DNA from: Actinomycetota bacterium | GTDB lineage: Bacteria > Actinomycetota > Humimicrobiia > Humimicrobiales > Humimicrobiaceae | DNA length: 34,502 nt | NCBI GenBank assembly: GCA_004376325.1 | Contig: SOKC01000021.1 | Coordinates: forward strand, 1-34,502 | Reading direction: 5' to 3' | Notes under the pieces: generated by a model | Database searches by the model: none | Told to the model about the DNA's origin: nothing | What the model saw: only the letters and a program-made list of their open reading frames with translations | In this document: piece by piece, positions 15,291 through 24,385 of the stretch | Layout: every line of letters starts with the position of its first letter | Numbering within the stretch: position 1 is the stretch's first letter | Position numbers and translations under genes: made by a program

Positions 15291-15629
15291 CTATTGCTTT
15301 ACACTTATTTTATTCAAATGTAATATCGTAAGTAACTGCCTGTGCCCAACTTTTCTCCTATATCTTTTTTTAGGCTTATATTTAAAGGCAATTACCTTAT
15401 CTCCTTTTATTTGCTTCTTTATAGTAGCTTTTACCGCAGCCTTTGCCAATACCGGCTTTCCAATCTCTATTTTATCACCATTACTGATAAGATTGACTTC
15501 CGAAAGCGTGATCTTATCACCTTCTTTACCTTCAATTCTTTCCACTACTATATCTTTATTTTCTTCTACTTTATATTGTTTACCGCCACTGGTGATTATT
15601 GCGTAAATTTTTGCCTCCATAGCCATCAT
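15291..15629 (-). CDS. rplU: 50S ribosomal protein L21
   Basis: L21 is a large-subunit protein binding 23S rRNA. The 112-residue product has the family start (KIYAIITSGGKQYKVEE) and the C-terminal KYKPKKRYRRKVGHRQ.LT motif. Two ATGs compete: 15629, with no clear ribosome binding site, and 15620 (MEAKIYAI), with a weak GGATG 6 bases upstream; the latter is closer to normal L21 length. It heads its own transcript from the promoter at 15646-15675 and is followed by rpmA after 17 bases. Confidence 0.97.
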   Translation of the reverse strand: MMAMEAKIYAIITSGGKQYKVEENKDIVVERIEGKEGDKITLSEVNLISNGDKIEIGKPVLAKAAVKATIKKQIKGDKVIAFKYKPKKRYRRKVGHRQLLTILHLNKISVKQ

Positions 15630-15645
15630 CCAATTTCAGAGTGCA

Positions 15646-15675
15646 ATATTAACATACATAATATTGCCCTGTCAA
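15646..15675 (-). promoter_or_regulatory. rplU-rpmA promoter containing an inverted repeat
   Basis: The minus strand has TTGACA (15675-15670), an 18-base spacer, and TAATAT (15651-15646) with a TG one base upstream. The leader before rplU would be only about 10-20 bases. A perfect 8-base inverted repeat, GCAATATT / AATATTGC (15667-15660 and 15650-15643, 9-base spacer), lies across the spacer and -10. It may be a repressor site or chance in AT-rich DNA. Confidence 0.6.
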
Positions 15676-15766
15676 TTTAAAACATTTAAAGGAAAAATTG
15701 ATGTTTTAGAGGTGAGAAGAAAAATCACTCCCCGGAGCTTGTTTATTAAAACGTTTATTATTTACT

Positions 15767-17440
15767 TTAATTACGGATTTCTGCTACAGCGCTGGTTCTA
15801 GATATAGTTCTAATTTCTACTTTTAATCTCCGACCAATATATTTCCTTCCACCAATGATCTGCACAACACATCCATCAATCCTGGAAATAGCATCACTTT
15901 TATTATGCAGATATGGCTCTTCTACTAATAAAACCAGGGTATCACCAATTTTAAATGGTTTAGCGGCCTCTTTTATCTCGGCAATTGAACCCTCAGCAGC
16001 TACTAAAAAAGAATCAACAGGCAGTTTTGAATCACCCTGGATATCAATATATTTTTTGGTTATATTCTCAAGATGTTTTAAATTCCTTCCATCCGGACCA
16101 ATCACAAGCGCTGCAATAGCAGTGTTTAGTTTTATTAAAAAACCTTTAGCATCACTTCCCCTGGCAAGCTTCCTGATTTTTCTTTCAGTTTCAAGTCTTA
16201 TGGTCTCCTCAGACTTTATATAGCCTGAACCTCCACAATGGGAACAGGTTTTGCACATAGTACCAAGAATTCCGTCAGAGACGTTTTTTCTAGTCATCTC
16301 CAGAAGCCCCAGTTTTGAAAACTGTAAAACTTCAGTTTTGGTTTTATCACTTCCAAGACACTGCAGGAAACTTCCTAGAACTTTATTCCTGTCTTTTCCA
16401 CTGGCCATATCAATGAAATCAATTACTATTATTCCGCCAATATCCCTGAGTCTCAATTGGCTGGCAATAGTTTCCGCTGCCTCAAGATTTGTCCTTAATA
16501 TAGTTTGAGTCGAACTTTTACTTGAGGTATACTTACCTGTATTAACATCAATTGTAGTCATAGCTTCTCCGTGGTCTATTACTATAAAACCACCAGACTT
16601 CAGCCATACTTTTTTCCCCAGGGCGCTCTCTATCGCCTCATTGACATTGAAAGCTTCAAACAAATCTTCCTTGCCGTGATGGACTATTATATTGTTAAAT
16701 TTAATCCCGATAGACCACAGGTACCTTCCGATTTCCCTTTTAATTACCTTCTTATCCACATATATGGCGCTAAACTCTTCTGAAAATACATCCCGCATTA
16801 GTTTTATAACTATCGAATGTTCACTGAAAATTAATTTTGGACTGTTTAAATCAGAAGCCTTTTTCCTTATAAAATTCCACTTTTTTATAAGCTGTTTTAA
16901 ATCTTTTTTTAATTTAGCTTTATCTGTTTCTCTGGCAGCAGTCCTTACAATTAATCCATAGTCTTCTTTTTTTATCTCTTCTGCAAGCTTTCTTAAATTC
17001 TCCCTTTCTTCACCACCAAGTCTCCTGGAAACACCTATACCGCTATTAAAAGGTGCCAGAACAAGATATCTCCCCGGAATAGATATAAAAGTAGTAAGCC
17101 TGGCACCCTTTGTCTTCATTGGATCTTTTGTTACCTGAACCATTATCATCTGATCAGGCTTAAGGACATATTGTATCTTCTTTGGAATTTCTTCCCCATT
17201 ATCAGTATCCATATCAAGACCAACCTCATTAATATACAAGAATGCATTTCTATCTTCGCCAATATCTACAAAAGCTGCATCCAGACTGGGAAGGACATTT
17301 TTGACCTTCCCAAGATAGATATTTCCAATTAAGGACTTTTTACTTTTACGGTCAAAATAAAGCTCGGTAACCTGTTTTGACTCTAAAATAGCGACTCTTG
17401 TCTCATTTTTATCTGAACTTATTAACATTTCTTTATACAA
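15767..17440 (-). CDS. rng: ribonuclease E/G family endoribonuclease
   Basis: The 557-residue protein has an S1 RNA-binding domain (about 38-75, GNIYLGKVKNVLPSLDAAFV), an RNase H-like catalytic core with magnesium aspartates Asp298 (TTIDVNTG) and Asp341 (IVIDFIDM), and a zinc link (CKTCSHCGGSG, 396-404). It cuts 5'-monophosphorylated AU-rich RNA in mRNA decay and rRNA/tRNA processing. A KH-like stretch (VIGPDGRNLKHLENI) and a TRAM-like module (about 495-555) follow; there is no long disordered degradosome scaffold, so it is closer to RNase G in size. The start is a TTG with AAAGGAG 12 bases upstream. It lies between the radical SAM pair and rplU-rpmA, the usual position. Confidence 0.95.
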   Translation of the reverse strand: MYKEMLISSDKNETRVAILESKQVTELYFDRKSKKSLIGNIYLGKVKNVLPSLDAAFVDIGEDRNAFLYINEVGLDMDTDNGEEIPKKIQYVLKPDQMIMVQVTKDPMKTKGARLTTFISIPGRYLVLAPFNSGIGVSRRLGGEERENLRKLAEEIKKEDYGLIVRTAARETDKAKLKKDLKQLIKKWNFIRKKASDLNSPKLIFSEHSIVIKLMRDVFSEEFSAIYVDKKVIKREIGRYLWSIGIKFNNIIVHHGKEDLFEAFNVNEAIESALGKKVWLKSGGFIVIDHGEAMTTIDVNTGKYTSSKSSTQTILRTNLEAAETIASQLRLRDIGGIIVIDFIDMASGKDRNKVLGSFLQCLGSDKTKTEVLQFSKLGLLEMTRKNVSDGILGTMCKTCSHCGGSGYIKSEETIRLETERKIRKLARGSDAKGFLIKLNTAIAALVIGPDGRNLKHLENITKKYIDIQGDSKLPVDSFLVAAEGSIAEIKEAAKPFKIGDTLVLLVEEPYLHNKSDAISRIDGCVVQIIGGRKYIGRRLKVEIRTISRTSAVAEIRN

Positions 17441-17469
17441 TTTTATCTCAATCTCCTTTACTGCGTTAC

Positions 17470-18177
17470 CTAAATTACCTCCATTGGTGTTTTAAGTGCA
17501 TTTCCTCTCACTACAAACAATTCTTCCTTTTCTACACCTTTAATATTAATCCTGTATTTTTTTAACCAATTTCCAAAAAAACTATAAAAATTATTGAATT
17601 TAAAAAATTCATTATTTTCCTCTTTAAAAATTTTAGCATATCCAAATAGTTTTAGAAGAATAATATCAGAAATTTCCTTATCCGGTTTTATTTTTAAATC
17701 AAATATTGAGCGGGAAAAATCAGATTTAACCCTTAATTCTTCTTCTATGTCCGCATAAAACTCCTTCAACAGATTTTCACTGGAAGAGGGAGTGCAAAGC
17801 TTGAAGCCATAAAGACTTATTGCTATATCATTCATAAGACTATCTGCTTTTACGGTTATCTTTTTAGCTTCAGTAATTTGCATCTGCGGTTTTAGCTTGA
17901 GGTTAACCCTTTTTTTAAATTCATTCTCCTCAATACCACCATCAAGTAATACATCGGCATATTCCGCCAAACTCACTACACCTAACGGAGTTGGGGGACT
18001 AAAATTTATTTTAGGCTTTGGATTATACCCCTGGCTATATTTTATTTCCAGTTCCGCTCTGCTTAAAGCCCGGGCTATTATCCTGGTAATATCCAGGTGG
18101 GATAGGTACTTAAATTCATCCTTTTTATAAAATTTAAATCTTATCCTGGTCTCGAAGGTATCTTTTTGATTTATCAT
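17470..18177 (-). CDS. radical SAM-linked protein (DUF2344/TIGR03936 type)
   Basis: This 235-residue protein matches the family that sits beside, or is fused to, the uncharacterised radical SAM proteins encoded near rne/rng. Signature segments are FKYLSHLDITRIIARALSRAEL, followed by YSQGYNPKPKI.FSPPTPLGV, and AEYADVLL. It overlaps the radical SAM gene by 44 bases, so the two are translationally coupled and probably work together. No biochemical role has been established that I know of; linkage to RNase E/G and L21/L27 suggests RNA or ribosome modification, but that is inference. The C-terminal third is poorly conserved and rich in Phe, Asn and Lys. Confidence 0.88.
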   Translation of the reverse strand: MINQKDTFETRIRFKFYKKDEFKYLSHLDITRIIARALSRAELEIKYSQGYNPKPKINFSPPTPLGVVSLAEYADVLLDGGIEENEFKKRVNLKLKPQMQITEAKKITVKADSLMNDIAISLYGFKLCTPSSSENLLKEFYADIEEELRVKSDFSRSIFDLKIKPDKEISDIILLKLFGYAKIFKEENNEFFKFNNFYSFFGNWLKKYRINIKGVEKEELFVVRGNALKTPMEVI

Positions 18178-19939
18178 ATTCTCTCAATAAAAACTTCTTA
18201 CTGACCCCGATATCAATAACATCCCATGGTAATATTTCATCATCAGCAAAACCTCTGGTTGTAAAGAAGCTAATATCCATACCAGCTTTCCTGAATTCTT
18301 TTTCCCAGACATGAAACTTAAAAAAATCTGTCCAATTGTCAAACCTGGCTCCACTTTTCCATGCACGTTCTATTACCTCGCCAACAAGTTCATTACCTCT
18401 GGCCAGGGCGCACTCTATCATACTTCTTCTGGAATCCGTCCAGCTTATATTTACATATCTTTTTGGTACATTTTTTAAAATATAATTAAATTTACTATCC
18501 AGGCTTGTGGTATTATCCTGGCTAGTCCATTGAAAGGGTGTAAAGGGTTTAGGACAAAACGCATTTACGCTGATGTTAATTTTTAATCTTGGTAGTTTCT
18601 TTTTAGAAAGCTCGTCTTTAGCTGCCATAATCACCTTTTCTATAAGTTCTACTATCTGACTGATATCTTCATCCTTTTCAAACGGTAATCCTATCATAAA
18701 GTAAAGCTTGATTTTTTCCCAGCCTCTACTGAAAGCCATTTTTACGCAATCAAGCATTTCCTTTTCTTTAATATTTTTATTGATTATATCCCTCATCCTC
18801 TGGCTGCCTGCTTCGGGAGCGAAAGTAAGTCCTGTTTTTCTTCCGCTTCCAATAAGCTCTATCAAATTTAAATTAAAACTGTCCAGTCTCATAGAAGGCA
18901 GTGAAATTGACAGCCTTCCCAGTTTTAAAGAACTGGTAATTTTATCCAGCAAATGCTCAATCCCACTATAATCTGACGAAGATAGCGATAGGAATGAAAT
19001 TTCATCGTAACCTGTATTTTTAATTCCTGCAGCACTCTGCCTGATTAGAGATTCAACTTCTCTCTTCCGTACCGGTCTATAGGTTATGCCTGCCTGACAG
19101 AATCTGCAGCCCCTGCCGCAGCCTCTCATAATCTCTACTGTAAATCTGTCGTGTACAGGTTTAATATTGGGTATTATAGGATTCTGGACTATTTCAAATT
19201 TATTTAAGTCTTTTAATATTGCTTTTCTTACTTTTTTATCTGGCCTGATACTTTCAATACTTCCATCAGGAAAGTAGTGAAATTTGTAAAATCCCGGAAT
19301 ATATATTCCATCCAGCCTGCTGATCTCTTTTAAAAACCACTCTTTATCTTTATTATTATCTTTGTAAATTTTAACTCTTTCCAGAATAGATATAATTACT
19401 TCTTCACCATCCCCGACAACAAAAAAATCCATAAATTTTGAAAGAGGCTGGGGATTTACAACTGCAGGACCACCGGCACATACCAGTGGAAATTTGTCTC
19501 TTCTGCGCCTCGAGCTTATATTTATTTTGCCAAGGTCCAGTATATTTAATATATTAGTATATAGAAGCTCATGCTGTACAGTAAATCCAATCAGGTCAAA
19601 GCAATCCAGAAATATCCTGTTTTCCAGTGAAAATATTTTTACGTTTTGCTCCCTGAGTTTCTTCTCAAAATCTATCCACGGAGAAAAAACCCTTTCAACT
19701 GTAAAATCTCTATGCCTGTTTACAATGTCATATAAAATTTGAAGCCCCAGATTGGACATACCAACTTCATATATATCCGGAAATACAAGAGCCATAGAAA
19801 TTAAATTGTAAAAATCGCTGGCTGGCTCCATGCTTTTGCTCCTGGCTCCAACTTCATTATTTATATACCTGCCCGGCTTTTGGATGTCTTTTAAAAGTTC
19901 TTCAAGCAGGTCAAAGTCCAGCTTTTTAATTTTATTCAT
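18134..19939 (-). CDS. radical SAM protein, TIGR03960 type
   Basis: The 601-residue protein carries the radical SAM cluster motif CGRGCRFC (Cys at about 272, 276 and 279; residues nearby RGCGRGCRFCQAGITYRP). The N-terminal part (VFPDIYEVGMSNLGLQILY) resembles a B12-binding-like Rossmann region, but I see no cobalamin DxHxxG motif. The C-terminal half includes SVNAFCPKPFTPFQW, typical of this family. It forms a pair with the overlapping TIGR03936-type gene. Reaction and substrate are unknown; the enzyme should use a [4Fe-4S] cluster and S-adenosylmethionine. It follows rodA by 18 bases in what looks like one long operon. Confidence 0.93.
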   Translation of the reverse strand: MNKIKKLDFDLLEELLKDIQKPGRYINNEVGARSKSMEPASDFYNLISMALVFPDIYEVGMSNLGLQILYDIVNRHRDFTVERVFSPWIDFEKKLREQNVKIFSLENRIFLDCFDLIGFTVQHELLYTNILNILDLGKINISSRRRRDKFPLVCAGGPAVVNPQPLSKFMDFFVVGDGEEVIISILERVKIYKDNNKDKEWFLKEISRLDGIYIPGFYKFHYFPDGSIESIRPDKKVRKAILKDLNKFEIVQNPIIPNIKPVHDRFTVEIMRGCGRGCRFCQAGITYRPVRKREVESLIRQSAAGIKNTGYDEISFLSLSSSDYSGIEHLLDKITSSLKLGRLSISLPSMRLDSFNLNLIELIGSGRKTGLTFAPEAGSQRMRDIINKNIKEKEMLDCVKMAFSRGWEKIKLYFMIGLPFEKDEDISQIVELIEKVIMAAKDELSKKKLPRLKINISVNAFCPKPFTPFQWTSQDNTTSLDSKFNYILKNVPKRYVNISWTDSRRSMIECALARGNELVGEVIERAWKSGARFDNWTDFFKFHVWEKEFRKAGMDISFFTTRGFADDEILPWDVIDIGVSKKFLLREYDKSKRYLRDQDKI

Positions 19940-19957
19940 ATTTAATTTTCCTAAAGA

Positions 19958-21154
19958 TTATTTAAACTCTTGATAAGCTATTTCATAGTCTTTTCTTACT
20001 TCTTTCCATATATAAACATTTTCTACAAGACCAATGCCAAGAAACAGACTTACAAGGCTAGAACCTCCAGAACTCAGGAAAGGCAGAGGAATTCCAATTA
20101 TGGGCATTATGCCTATGGTCATACCTATATTTATAACCACTTGCGATAGGATAATAAAACCTATTCCAGAGCTCAGAAGCATGGCAAAACTATCAGAAGA
20201 ATTTGAAGCTATATAAAAACATCTCCAGACAATCACAACAAGAACCAATAATACCACAACAGCCCCCAAAAATCCCAGTTCTTCTCCAATAACGGAAAAT
20301 ATAAAATCGGTATGGTGTTCCGGGACATAACTTAGATTCGTCTGTTTACCCAGAAAAAGGCCCTTTCCCAGGAAATCGCCGGAGCCAATTGCTAACCTTG
20401 ACTGATATAAACTATAGCCAGCACCTTCGCTTGACACTTCTGGCTTTAAAAAGACCAGAATCCTATCAAGTTGATATTGCTTTATTAAGCCGGCCTTAAG
20501 AGCTATAAAAAATCCCCCCGCTGTCAGCCCCAGTACTGACAGTAAATAAAGAAAATTAGCTCCGGATAAAAATAACAAGCCTATGTAGACTATAAAATAC
20601 ATTAAGGCAGTTCCATAATCCGGTTCCAGTAAGACCAACAATACAAATATGAGAGCTACTGTCGATGAAATGGCAACTTTTTTAAATGTAACCCGGTAAA
20701 CTTTTTCACCTTTCCATTTTGACATAACAGCAGCCAGGGATATTACCATAAAAACTTTTGAAAATTCTGAAGGCTGAATGGTAAAGAATTTTAAATCTAT
20801 CCAGCTTTTTGATCCATACACTTCATAACCAAAAAGAAACACAGCAGCAAGCGAAGAAATGCCTATAAAAAAAATTAGCCACCAATATCTTTGAATCTTT
20901 CTATAATTTATAAATTGAACTGCAACACATATAACAATTCCAGCTGCCAGCCAAATCGCCTGCCTTTTCAGATAATATTGAGGGTCAGTCACTCCTCCCG
21001 GCAGGGTTTCTCTTGTTGCGCTGTAAATTATTAGAACTCCAAAGGAAGAGATAGCAATCACCAGAAAAAATAATATAAAATCAAATTTGACTCTTCTCTT
21101 CTTTTTGTCAAGACTTTCAAAATCACTAAAACTTTTTTTTCTTCTTTTTATCAT
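19958..21154 (-). CDS. rodA: rod-shape peptidoglycan polymerase RodA (SEDS family)
   Basis: RodA is the SEDS glycosyltransferase that polymerises lipid II for lateral wall growth, paired with PBP2. The 398-residue protein has about ten membrane segments after a basic cytoplasmic N-terminus. Family motifs are IQPSEFSK near 131, the catalytic region LLEPDYGTA near 175-183 (the Asp is essential in SEDS proteins), YVPEHHTDFIFSVIGEELGF near 280 and PLPFLSSGGSS near 360. The ATG lacks a good ribosome binding site. It lies 21 bases after mrdA, and its linkage to mrdA and mreBCD marks it as RodA rather than FtsW. Confidence 0.97.
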   Translation of the reverse strand: MIKRRKKSFSDFESLDKKKRRVKFDFILFFLVIAISSFGVLIIYSATRETLPGGVTDPQYYLKRQAIWLAAGIVICVAVQFINYRKIQRYWWLIFFIGISSLAAVFLFGYEVYGSKSWIDLKFFTIQPSEFSKVFMVISLAAVMSKWKGEKVYRVTFKKVAISSTVALIFVLLVLLEPDYGTALMYFIVYIGLLFLSGANFLYLLSVLGLTAGGFFIALKAGLIKQYQLDRILVFLKPEVSSEGAGYSLYQSRLAIGSGDFLGKGLFLGKQTNLSYVPEHHTDFIFSVIGEELGFLGAVVVLLVLVVIVWRCFYIASNSSDSFAMLLSSGIGFIILSQVVINIGMTIGIMPIIGIPLPFLSSGGSSLVSLFLGIGLVENVYIWKEVRKDYEIAYQEFK

Positions 21155-21175
21155 TTACAATTTTATAATTATTTT

Positions 21176-23029
21176 TTAATCAATATTAAATATATATCTG
21201 TATATTTTTTCTACAATAGGCGCTACATTGCTTCCACCAGAGCCAGCCTCCTCAAGCATTACCACTACCACATATTCAGGATTACCTACTGGAGCATAAC
21301 CTGCAAACCAGGCGTAGTCCTGTCTTCCATAGAATTCCGCAGTACCTGTTTTTCCTGCAACCGGTATCCTGTCCAGTGGAAAATCCCTGAAAACACTGGC
21401 TGCGGTCCCACCTGGACCAACCACCTGCACCAGGCCGTCTTCTATAATTTCAATAAAATATTCATTTAATTTTAAATCCTTATATTCCTCTCTTGAATTA
21501 TCTGGAAACAAATTGCCTTCAGTATCCCTGATCTCTTTAACTATATAAGGGGTGTACTGTATTCCACGATTTGCCAGGATTGAAAAAGCCTGAGCCATTT
21601 GAAGGGGGGTAACAAGCAAATCCCCCTGACCTATTGCCATATTGACGGTATCCCCTGGAAACCAGACAGAATATCCTGCCTGATCTTTAAAATAATCTTT
21701 TTTCCATTCCTTACCCGCAACCAGCCCTTCATCTTCATGAGGAAGATCAATTCCGGTCAACGAGCCAAACCCAAAAATCCTTAAATATTTTTGAAGAAGC
21801 TCTTCCATATTATTATATTTTGTAAAAAGCCCGTATCCTACCTGATAGAAATAAATATCACAGGAATTTTTGATGGCCCCTCTGATATCAAGACTTCCAT
21901 GACTTGACCAGCAACTTTTTGGAAAATCTTTCCCCAGTCCCAGCCACACTCCGGCACAATTCAACCTGCTTCTTTCACTGATTATATCTTCTGCAAGCCC
22001 TGCATAAGCCGGGACTATTTTTATTGCCGAACCTGGAGGAAAAGAAGACATAACCGCTCTATTAATTTGAGGGTAATAATTTTCCGGATTGTCTAAATAT
22101 TCCCAGTTGTCCTGTGATATCCCACCTACAAATAATTCCGGATTAAAAGTAGGATAACTGGCCATAGCCAGTATCTGGCCATTTTTTGGACTGAGCACCA
22201 CCACTGCACCTCCGGGTACTTTATAATACTCATCTGTATTTTTAATCTTTTTCTGCCTTACCTCGAGTATAGATTCATAAAGAATTTTCTCTACAACCCT
22301 CTGCAAGTCAATGTCAATAGTCAGGTACAAATCATTTCCGCTAATTGGATCAGTTTCTTCCAGTACATTTACCGGTCTCCCTAAAGGATCAACTTCATAT
22401 ACTATCCTGCCCTTTTTGCCTTTAAGAATACTCTCATAAGCCTCTTCCAGGCCGGTAAGCCCTATCTGGTCTCCGCCTTCATAACCCTTTTCATATTTTT
22501 TTGATTTTAATCTATCCTCATCAATCTCTACTGTATATCCCAGCAGGTGTGAGGCCAGAGAATCAAAATTGTATTCTCTCAGGTACACATCAATTACTTC
22601 CACTCCCGGAAATTTACTGCTGTTCTCTTTAAGATATATAATAGCAGCAGTATCTATATCCTGTTTTAAAATAACCCTATCAATATAAGATACATCGCTT
22701 TTTTCTAGTTTTTCTTTTATATCCTGGTAAGACATATTCAGACAGTCACTCAATGCTTCCATTACATCTTCGTTCTTTAAAACAATACGGGGTTCTACAG
22801 CCACTGCAGTAACCGGAACACTCTTTACTATCAGTTTACCATTCTGGTCATAAATATTCCCCCTTGGAGCTGCCACTGTTTTTTCTCTGGTAATACTCTT
22901 AGATGCCAATTCCGCATACAGCTCACCACTCATTATCTGCAGGAAGTATAGCCTTAAAATAATCACTATCAATATCATTACCAGCAGATAGAGAATTATT
23001 TTAAATCTTATCTTTATATTTGAGCCCAA
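21176..23029 (-). CDS. mrdA: penicillin-binding protein 2 (elongasome transpeptidase)
   Basis: PBP2 crosslinks new lateral wall with RodA and MreC. The 617-residue protein has one N-terminal membrane segment (about 10-30), the pedestal/dimer domain (AAPRGNIYDQNGKLI near 53) and the transpeptidase domain. Catalytic motifs are the serine box PPGSAIK (Ser about 332), SCD near 388 (the usual S-x-D/N of class B PBP2) and KTGTAEF near 559. The start is TTG, chosen because GAGGGAG lies 7 bases upstream inside the end of mreD, which it overlaps by 29 bases. Length and motifs are intact, so the enzyme should be active. Confidence 0.97.
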   Translation of the reverse strand: MGSNIKIRFKIILYLLVMILIVIILRLYFLQIMSGELYAELASKSITREKTVAAPRGNIYDQNGKLIVKSVPVTAVAVEPRIVLKNEDVMEALSDCLNMSYQDIKEKLEKSDVSYIDRVILKQDIDTAAIIYLKENSSKFPGVEVIDVYLREYNFDSLASHLLGYTVEIDEDRLKSKKYEKGYEGGDQIGLTGLEEAYESILKGKKGRIVYEVDPLGRPVNVLEETDPISGNDLYLTIDIDLQRVVEKILYESILEVRQKKIKNTDEYYKVPGGAVVVLSPKNGQILAMASYPTFNPELFVGGISQDNWEYLDNPENYYPQINRAVMSSFPPGSAIKIVPAYAGLAEDIISERSRLNCAGVWLGLGKDFPKSCWSSHGSLDIRGAIKNSCDIYFYQVGYGLFTKYNNMEELLQKYLRIFGFGSLTGIDLPHEDEGLVAGKEWKKDYFKDQAGYSVWFPGDTVNMAIGQGDLLVTPLQMAQAFSILANRGIQYTPYIVKEIRDTEGNLFPDNSREEYKDLKLNEYFIEIIEDGLVQVVGPGGTAASVFRDFPLDRIPVAGKTGTAEFYGRQDYAWFAGYAPVGNPEYVVVVMLEEAGSGGSNVAPIVEKIYRYIFNID

Positions 23030-23519
23030 ACTCAGTCTCCCTCTTCATACCAGAACTTATAACAGGAAAGATAATAAACATTAAAATAATATTGCAAATT
23101 GGCTTTGTTATCATTTCTAGCCCCATCGTTAATATATTACTATCAAAATTAAATAAATAGCGGATTAAACTTACTATTAAAATATTTATTTCTGTAATCA
23201 GGAAAACAATAAAAGAATAAGTAAGAAGTTTATATCTAAATCCAGCTACAATTAGCCTGTCTACCACAAAGGCATTCATAGAATAAACAAATGCGCTTAT
23301 CCCCACCATACTACCCACCATAAGGTCCAATACCATTCCGACTATAAATCCAAATAGCATACCCCAAAAAACACCATCAAAAAGGGCAATTGCTATTATA
23401 ACTACCATAATTAAATCAAAGTCTACAGAAAATGACTTCAAGTTTTCAAAAAAAACTATTTGCAGCAGTAAACAAATTATTAGTATAAAGAAATGCAAGA
23501 TTTTATAAAAAATTTTCAT
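23001..23519 (-). CDS. mreD: rod-shape membrane protein MreD
   Basis: This 172-residue membrane protein has five or six hydrophobic segments, including the early acidic-flanked segment FENLKSFSVDFDLIMVV and GVFWGMLFGFIVGMVLDLM, typical of MreD. MreD sits with MreC in the membrane and helps couple MreB filaments to PBP2/RodA. Sequence conservation in this family is low, so the call leans strongly on position between mreC (15 bases upstream) and mrdA (29-base overlap) together with size and topology. Its basic C-terminal tail (MKRETEFGLKYKDKI) encodes the ribosome binding site for mrdA. Confidence 0.93.
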   Translation of the reverse strand: MKIFYKILHFFILIICLLLQIVFFENLKSFSVDFDLIMVVIIAIALFDGVFWGMLFGFIVGMVLDLMVGSMVGISAFVYSMNAFVVDRLIVAGFRYKLLTYSFIVFLITEINILIVSLIRYLFNFDSNILTMGLEMITKPICNIILMFIIFPVISSGMKRETEFGLKYKDKI

Positions 23520-23534
23520 AGCCTGGGTAGTATT

Positions 23535-24344
23535 TTATTTTTTTATCACCAGAACATACTCTATTTTTTTAAAATCAACAAAAGGCTCAATTTCAATTGC
23601 CTTATATGGATCGCCCATATTTTTGGTTACCTTGCTTACCCGTCCTATTAAAATTTCTTCAGGAAGCTTTCCATATTCCGATGTAATTATTATATCACCT
23701 TTAAATACCGGCTCTTCAATGGAAATATAATTCAATGTAATTTTTTTATCCTGGCTCCCCTGAATAATTCCCAGTTTTCTTGAAGATAAAATTCTTACTC
23801 CGATATTGCTCTGGGGATCATTAATAAGCCTCACGTTGCATGAATCATTTCCAGCTATTATAACCACTCCTATCAATCCATTCTCATCAATGACTCCCAT
23901 CCCTTCCAGTACTCCATCGCTCCTGCCCACATTTAAAACAACTTCAGACTGCCACTTGCTTTCATAATAACCTATTACTTTTGCAGGTATAGTTGCATAA
24001 TCTTTTCTTAGCTCTATACCCAGTAGCTTCCTCAACGAATTATTTTCAACCTTTAGATTTATATTCTCACTATATCCTCTTCTTAACTCTGAATTTTCCC
24101 TCTGAAGATCTAAGTACTTTCCCCTTAAATTTATATAATCTCTAATTGAATTTATAAAACGCGTTACAGGGCTAAAAAAAGAGTAAAACTTCTCCTGGAT
24201 GGGTTTGAAAAAATCAACAGTCTTAACTTTGATGTTATTAATTAAGTCGGATTGCCTAAAACTTACAGTAATAGCTACCAGACATAAAACAATTATTATA
24301 GCCAGAACAATAAAGTTTCTAAATCTTCTATTTAATATCACCAT
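23535..24344 (-). CDS. mreC: rod-shape protein MreC
   Basis: The 269-residue protein has a basic N-terminus, one membrane segment (about 11-29), a coiled coil (about 65-105, LRGKYLDLQRENSELRRGY) and two beta-barrel domains with family markers VIGYYESKWQSEVVLNVG, GSDGVLEGMGVIDENGLIG-like residues and RLINDPQSNIGVRI. MreC lies outside the membrane and activates PBP2. It follows mreB by 41 bases; the gap holds the tandem repeat ACCTATAAT ACCTATAAT. The ATG has only a weak ribosome binding site. Confidence 0.96.
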   Translation of the reverse strand: MVILNRRFRNFIVLAIIIVLCLVAITVSFRQSDLINNIKVKTVDFFKPIQEKFYSFFSPVTRFINSIRDYINLRGKYLDLQRENSELRRGYSENINLKVENNSLRKLLGIELRKDYATIPAKVIGYYESKWQSEVVLNVGRSDGVLEGMGVIDENGLIGVVIIAGNDSCNVRLINDPQSNIGVRILSSRKLGIIQGSQDKKITLNYISIEEPVFKGDIIITSEYGKLPEEILIGRVSKVTKNMGDPYKAIEIEPFVDFKKIEYVLVIKK

Positions 24345-24385
24345 CAGTAAATATTATAGGTATTATAGGTTGAATATAAAATCAG

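Noticed and set aside
15735..15750. Terminator after rng
   Set aside because: The CTCCGGGGAG palindrome before TTTTT could only fold with a two-base loop or a three-pair stem; too weak to call.
24353..24367. Tandem TATAAT boxes between mreB and mreC as a promoter
   Set aside because: Two TATAAT copies 9 bases apart on the minus strand come from a short ACCTATAAT duplication; no -35 box fits either, so I do not call a promoter.
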